Source: Phascolarctobacterium sp. | GTDB lineage: Bacteria > Bacillota > Negativicutes > Acidaminococcales > Acidaminococcaceae | Assembly (NCBI GenBank): GCA_017467905.1 | Contig: JAFUKD010000002.1 | Coordinates: 1 to 64,000, forward strand | DNA length: 64,000 nt | Direction: 5' to 3' | Shown: positions 63,367-64,000 of the stretch, in pieces | Numbering within the stretch: the stretch's first letter is position 1 | How the letters are laid out: each line of letters opens with the position of its first letter | The notes under the pieces: generated by a model | Told to the model about the DNA's origin: nothing | Database searches by the model: none | Seen by the model: only the letters and a program-made list of their open reading frames with translations | Translations under genes and position numbers: made by a program

Positions 63367-63415
63367 AAAAGGCAGACGAATTATCGGTGTAAAACTAATT
63401 CAGCGTCTGCCTTTT
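63367..63415. terminator. Terminator after the PutP-like gene
   Basis: AAAAGGCAGACG and CGTCTGCCTTTT form a 12-base stem around a ~25-base loop. On the minus strand it is followed by TATTTC; on the plus strand by AATTT. Confidence 0.75.
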
Positions 63416-63450
63416 AATTTAGAATTTTTGTCGAAGCCTCTTTGCTTCAA

Positions 63451-64000
63451 TTAATCTTTGTAATTAACCGCTTTGTCGAACAGCTCTTCAACTTCTTTAG
63501 AGGGAGCGGGGCTGCACAGAGTTGCAATCACTGCTGCTACTAAGCTTGCGAAGAAACCGGGGATGATTTCGTAAATACCAAGGTGAGCCAGGTTGGTGAA
63601 CCAGTAAATGTCAACAACTGCGCCGACGATGATACCAACCAGTGCGCCGGTATAGTTAAAGCGTTTCCAGAACAAGCTGAGCATGATGGAAGGACCAAAG
63701 GCTGCACCGAACACGCCCCAAGCGTTTGCTACCAAGCTCATGATGGAGCCGGAGTTGGGACTTGCTGCGATGAATACGGAGATAACGGAGATTACCATTA
63801 CAACTGCGCGACCAACCCACAGCATTTCGTTGTCGGAAACTTTGTTTTTACGGATGATGGGTCTGTAAACGTCGCTGGCGAAGGAAGAAGCTGCTGCCAA
63901 AAGCTGGCTGTCAGCAGTACTGAGGGATGCTGCTAATACTGCGGAAAGCAGGAGACCGGACAGAAGCGCAGGGAAGATGGTACGAACCATAGTTATGAAT
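63451..64000 (-). CDS. Sodium/solute symporter, PutP-like (C-terminal part)
   Basis: The frame continues past the right edge, so only ~183 residues of the C-terminal third are seen. The words FPALLSGLLLSAVLAASLSTADSQLLAAASSFASDVYR (in order) are the sodium-site helix of the SSS family, followed by WVGRAVVMVISVISVFIAA and a GALVGIIVGAVVDIYW helix. The acidic C-terminus (EVEELFDKAV) is usual. Proline or another amino acid or acid is likely carried with Na+. Terminator at 63367. Confidence 0.88.
   Translation of the reverse strand, partial: FITMVRTIFPALLSGLLLSAVLAASLSTADSQLLAAASSFASDVYRPIIRKNKVSDNEMLWVGRAVVMVISVISVFIAASPNSGSIMSLVANAWGVFGAAFGPSIMLSLFWKRFNYTGALVGIIVGAVVDIYWFTNLAHLGIYEIIPGFFASLVAAVIATLCSPAPSKEVEELFDKAVNYKD

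Overview
The window looks like a chromosomal, origin-proximal segment of a diderm Firmicute of the Negativicutes (Acidaminococcaceae/Phascolarctobacterium-like; genus is inference). The gene set is anaerobic-Firmicute in type: pyruvate:ferredoxin oxidoreductase, a SAM-I riboswitch, a HisZ-HisG fusion, a PerR-like Fur protein and Firmicutes-type parS sites. It also carries outer-membrane traits: a YadA-like trimeric autotransporter with an SLH domain, an AsmA/TamB-like protein and a BamE-like C-terminus. Two perfect parS palindromes (25492, 40979) and one near-match (58614) suggest proximity to oriC.

Layout. 0-2.7 kb: end of an iron(III)-type ABC importer and a related binding protein. 3-6.2 kb: SLH-anchored trimeric adhesin and an XRE regulator. 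6.3-13 kb: leuA behind a strong promoter and leader terminator, an AsmA-like protein, a calcium-type P-ATPase and tRNA-Gly(CCC). 13.3-18.4 kb: an unknown protein, a glycine betaine importer whose ATPase gene carries a -1 frameshift, and a secondary-alcohol dehydrogenase. 18.6-23.3 kb: accessory island with an MNT/HEPN toxin-antitoxin pair, an ArdC-like metalloprotease, a protein with two GGCT-like domains and an unknown protein. 23.4-40.7 kb: housekeeping genes (HAD phosphatase, M24 peptidase, Tex, PerR-like, PFOR, universal stress proteins, larE, amino-acid ABC importer, alr). 40.7-47.6 kb: second accessory island with two long inverted repeats, McrB/McrC, a macro-domain protein, a vWA protein and HicAB. 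47.6-50.6 kb: metNIQ under a SAM-I riboswitch. 50.6-58.6 kb: a his operon (yerC-hisZG-D-C-B-H-A-F-IE). 58.7-62.5 kb: a PilC/GspF protein and five pilin-like genes. 62.5-64 kb: a phosphoesterase and the end of a PutP-like symporter.

The most unusual non-coding signals are three. First, a dispersed ~120-bp element in three copies (1401, 8136, 50253) shares the core TTGCTCGACGTAC and has end arms that change sequence but keep pairing. Second, a conserved block follows the two perfect parS sites. Third, a candidate C-rich small RNA lies at about 34.5 kb. All calls come from reading the sequence; no database search was run.
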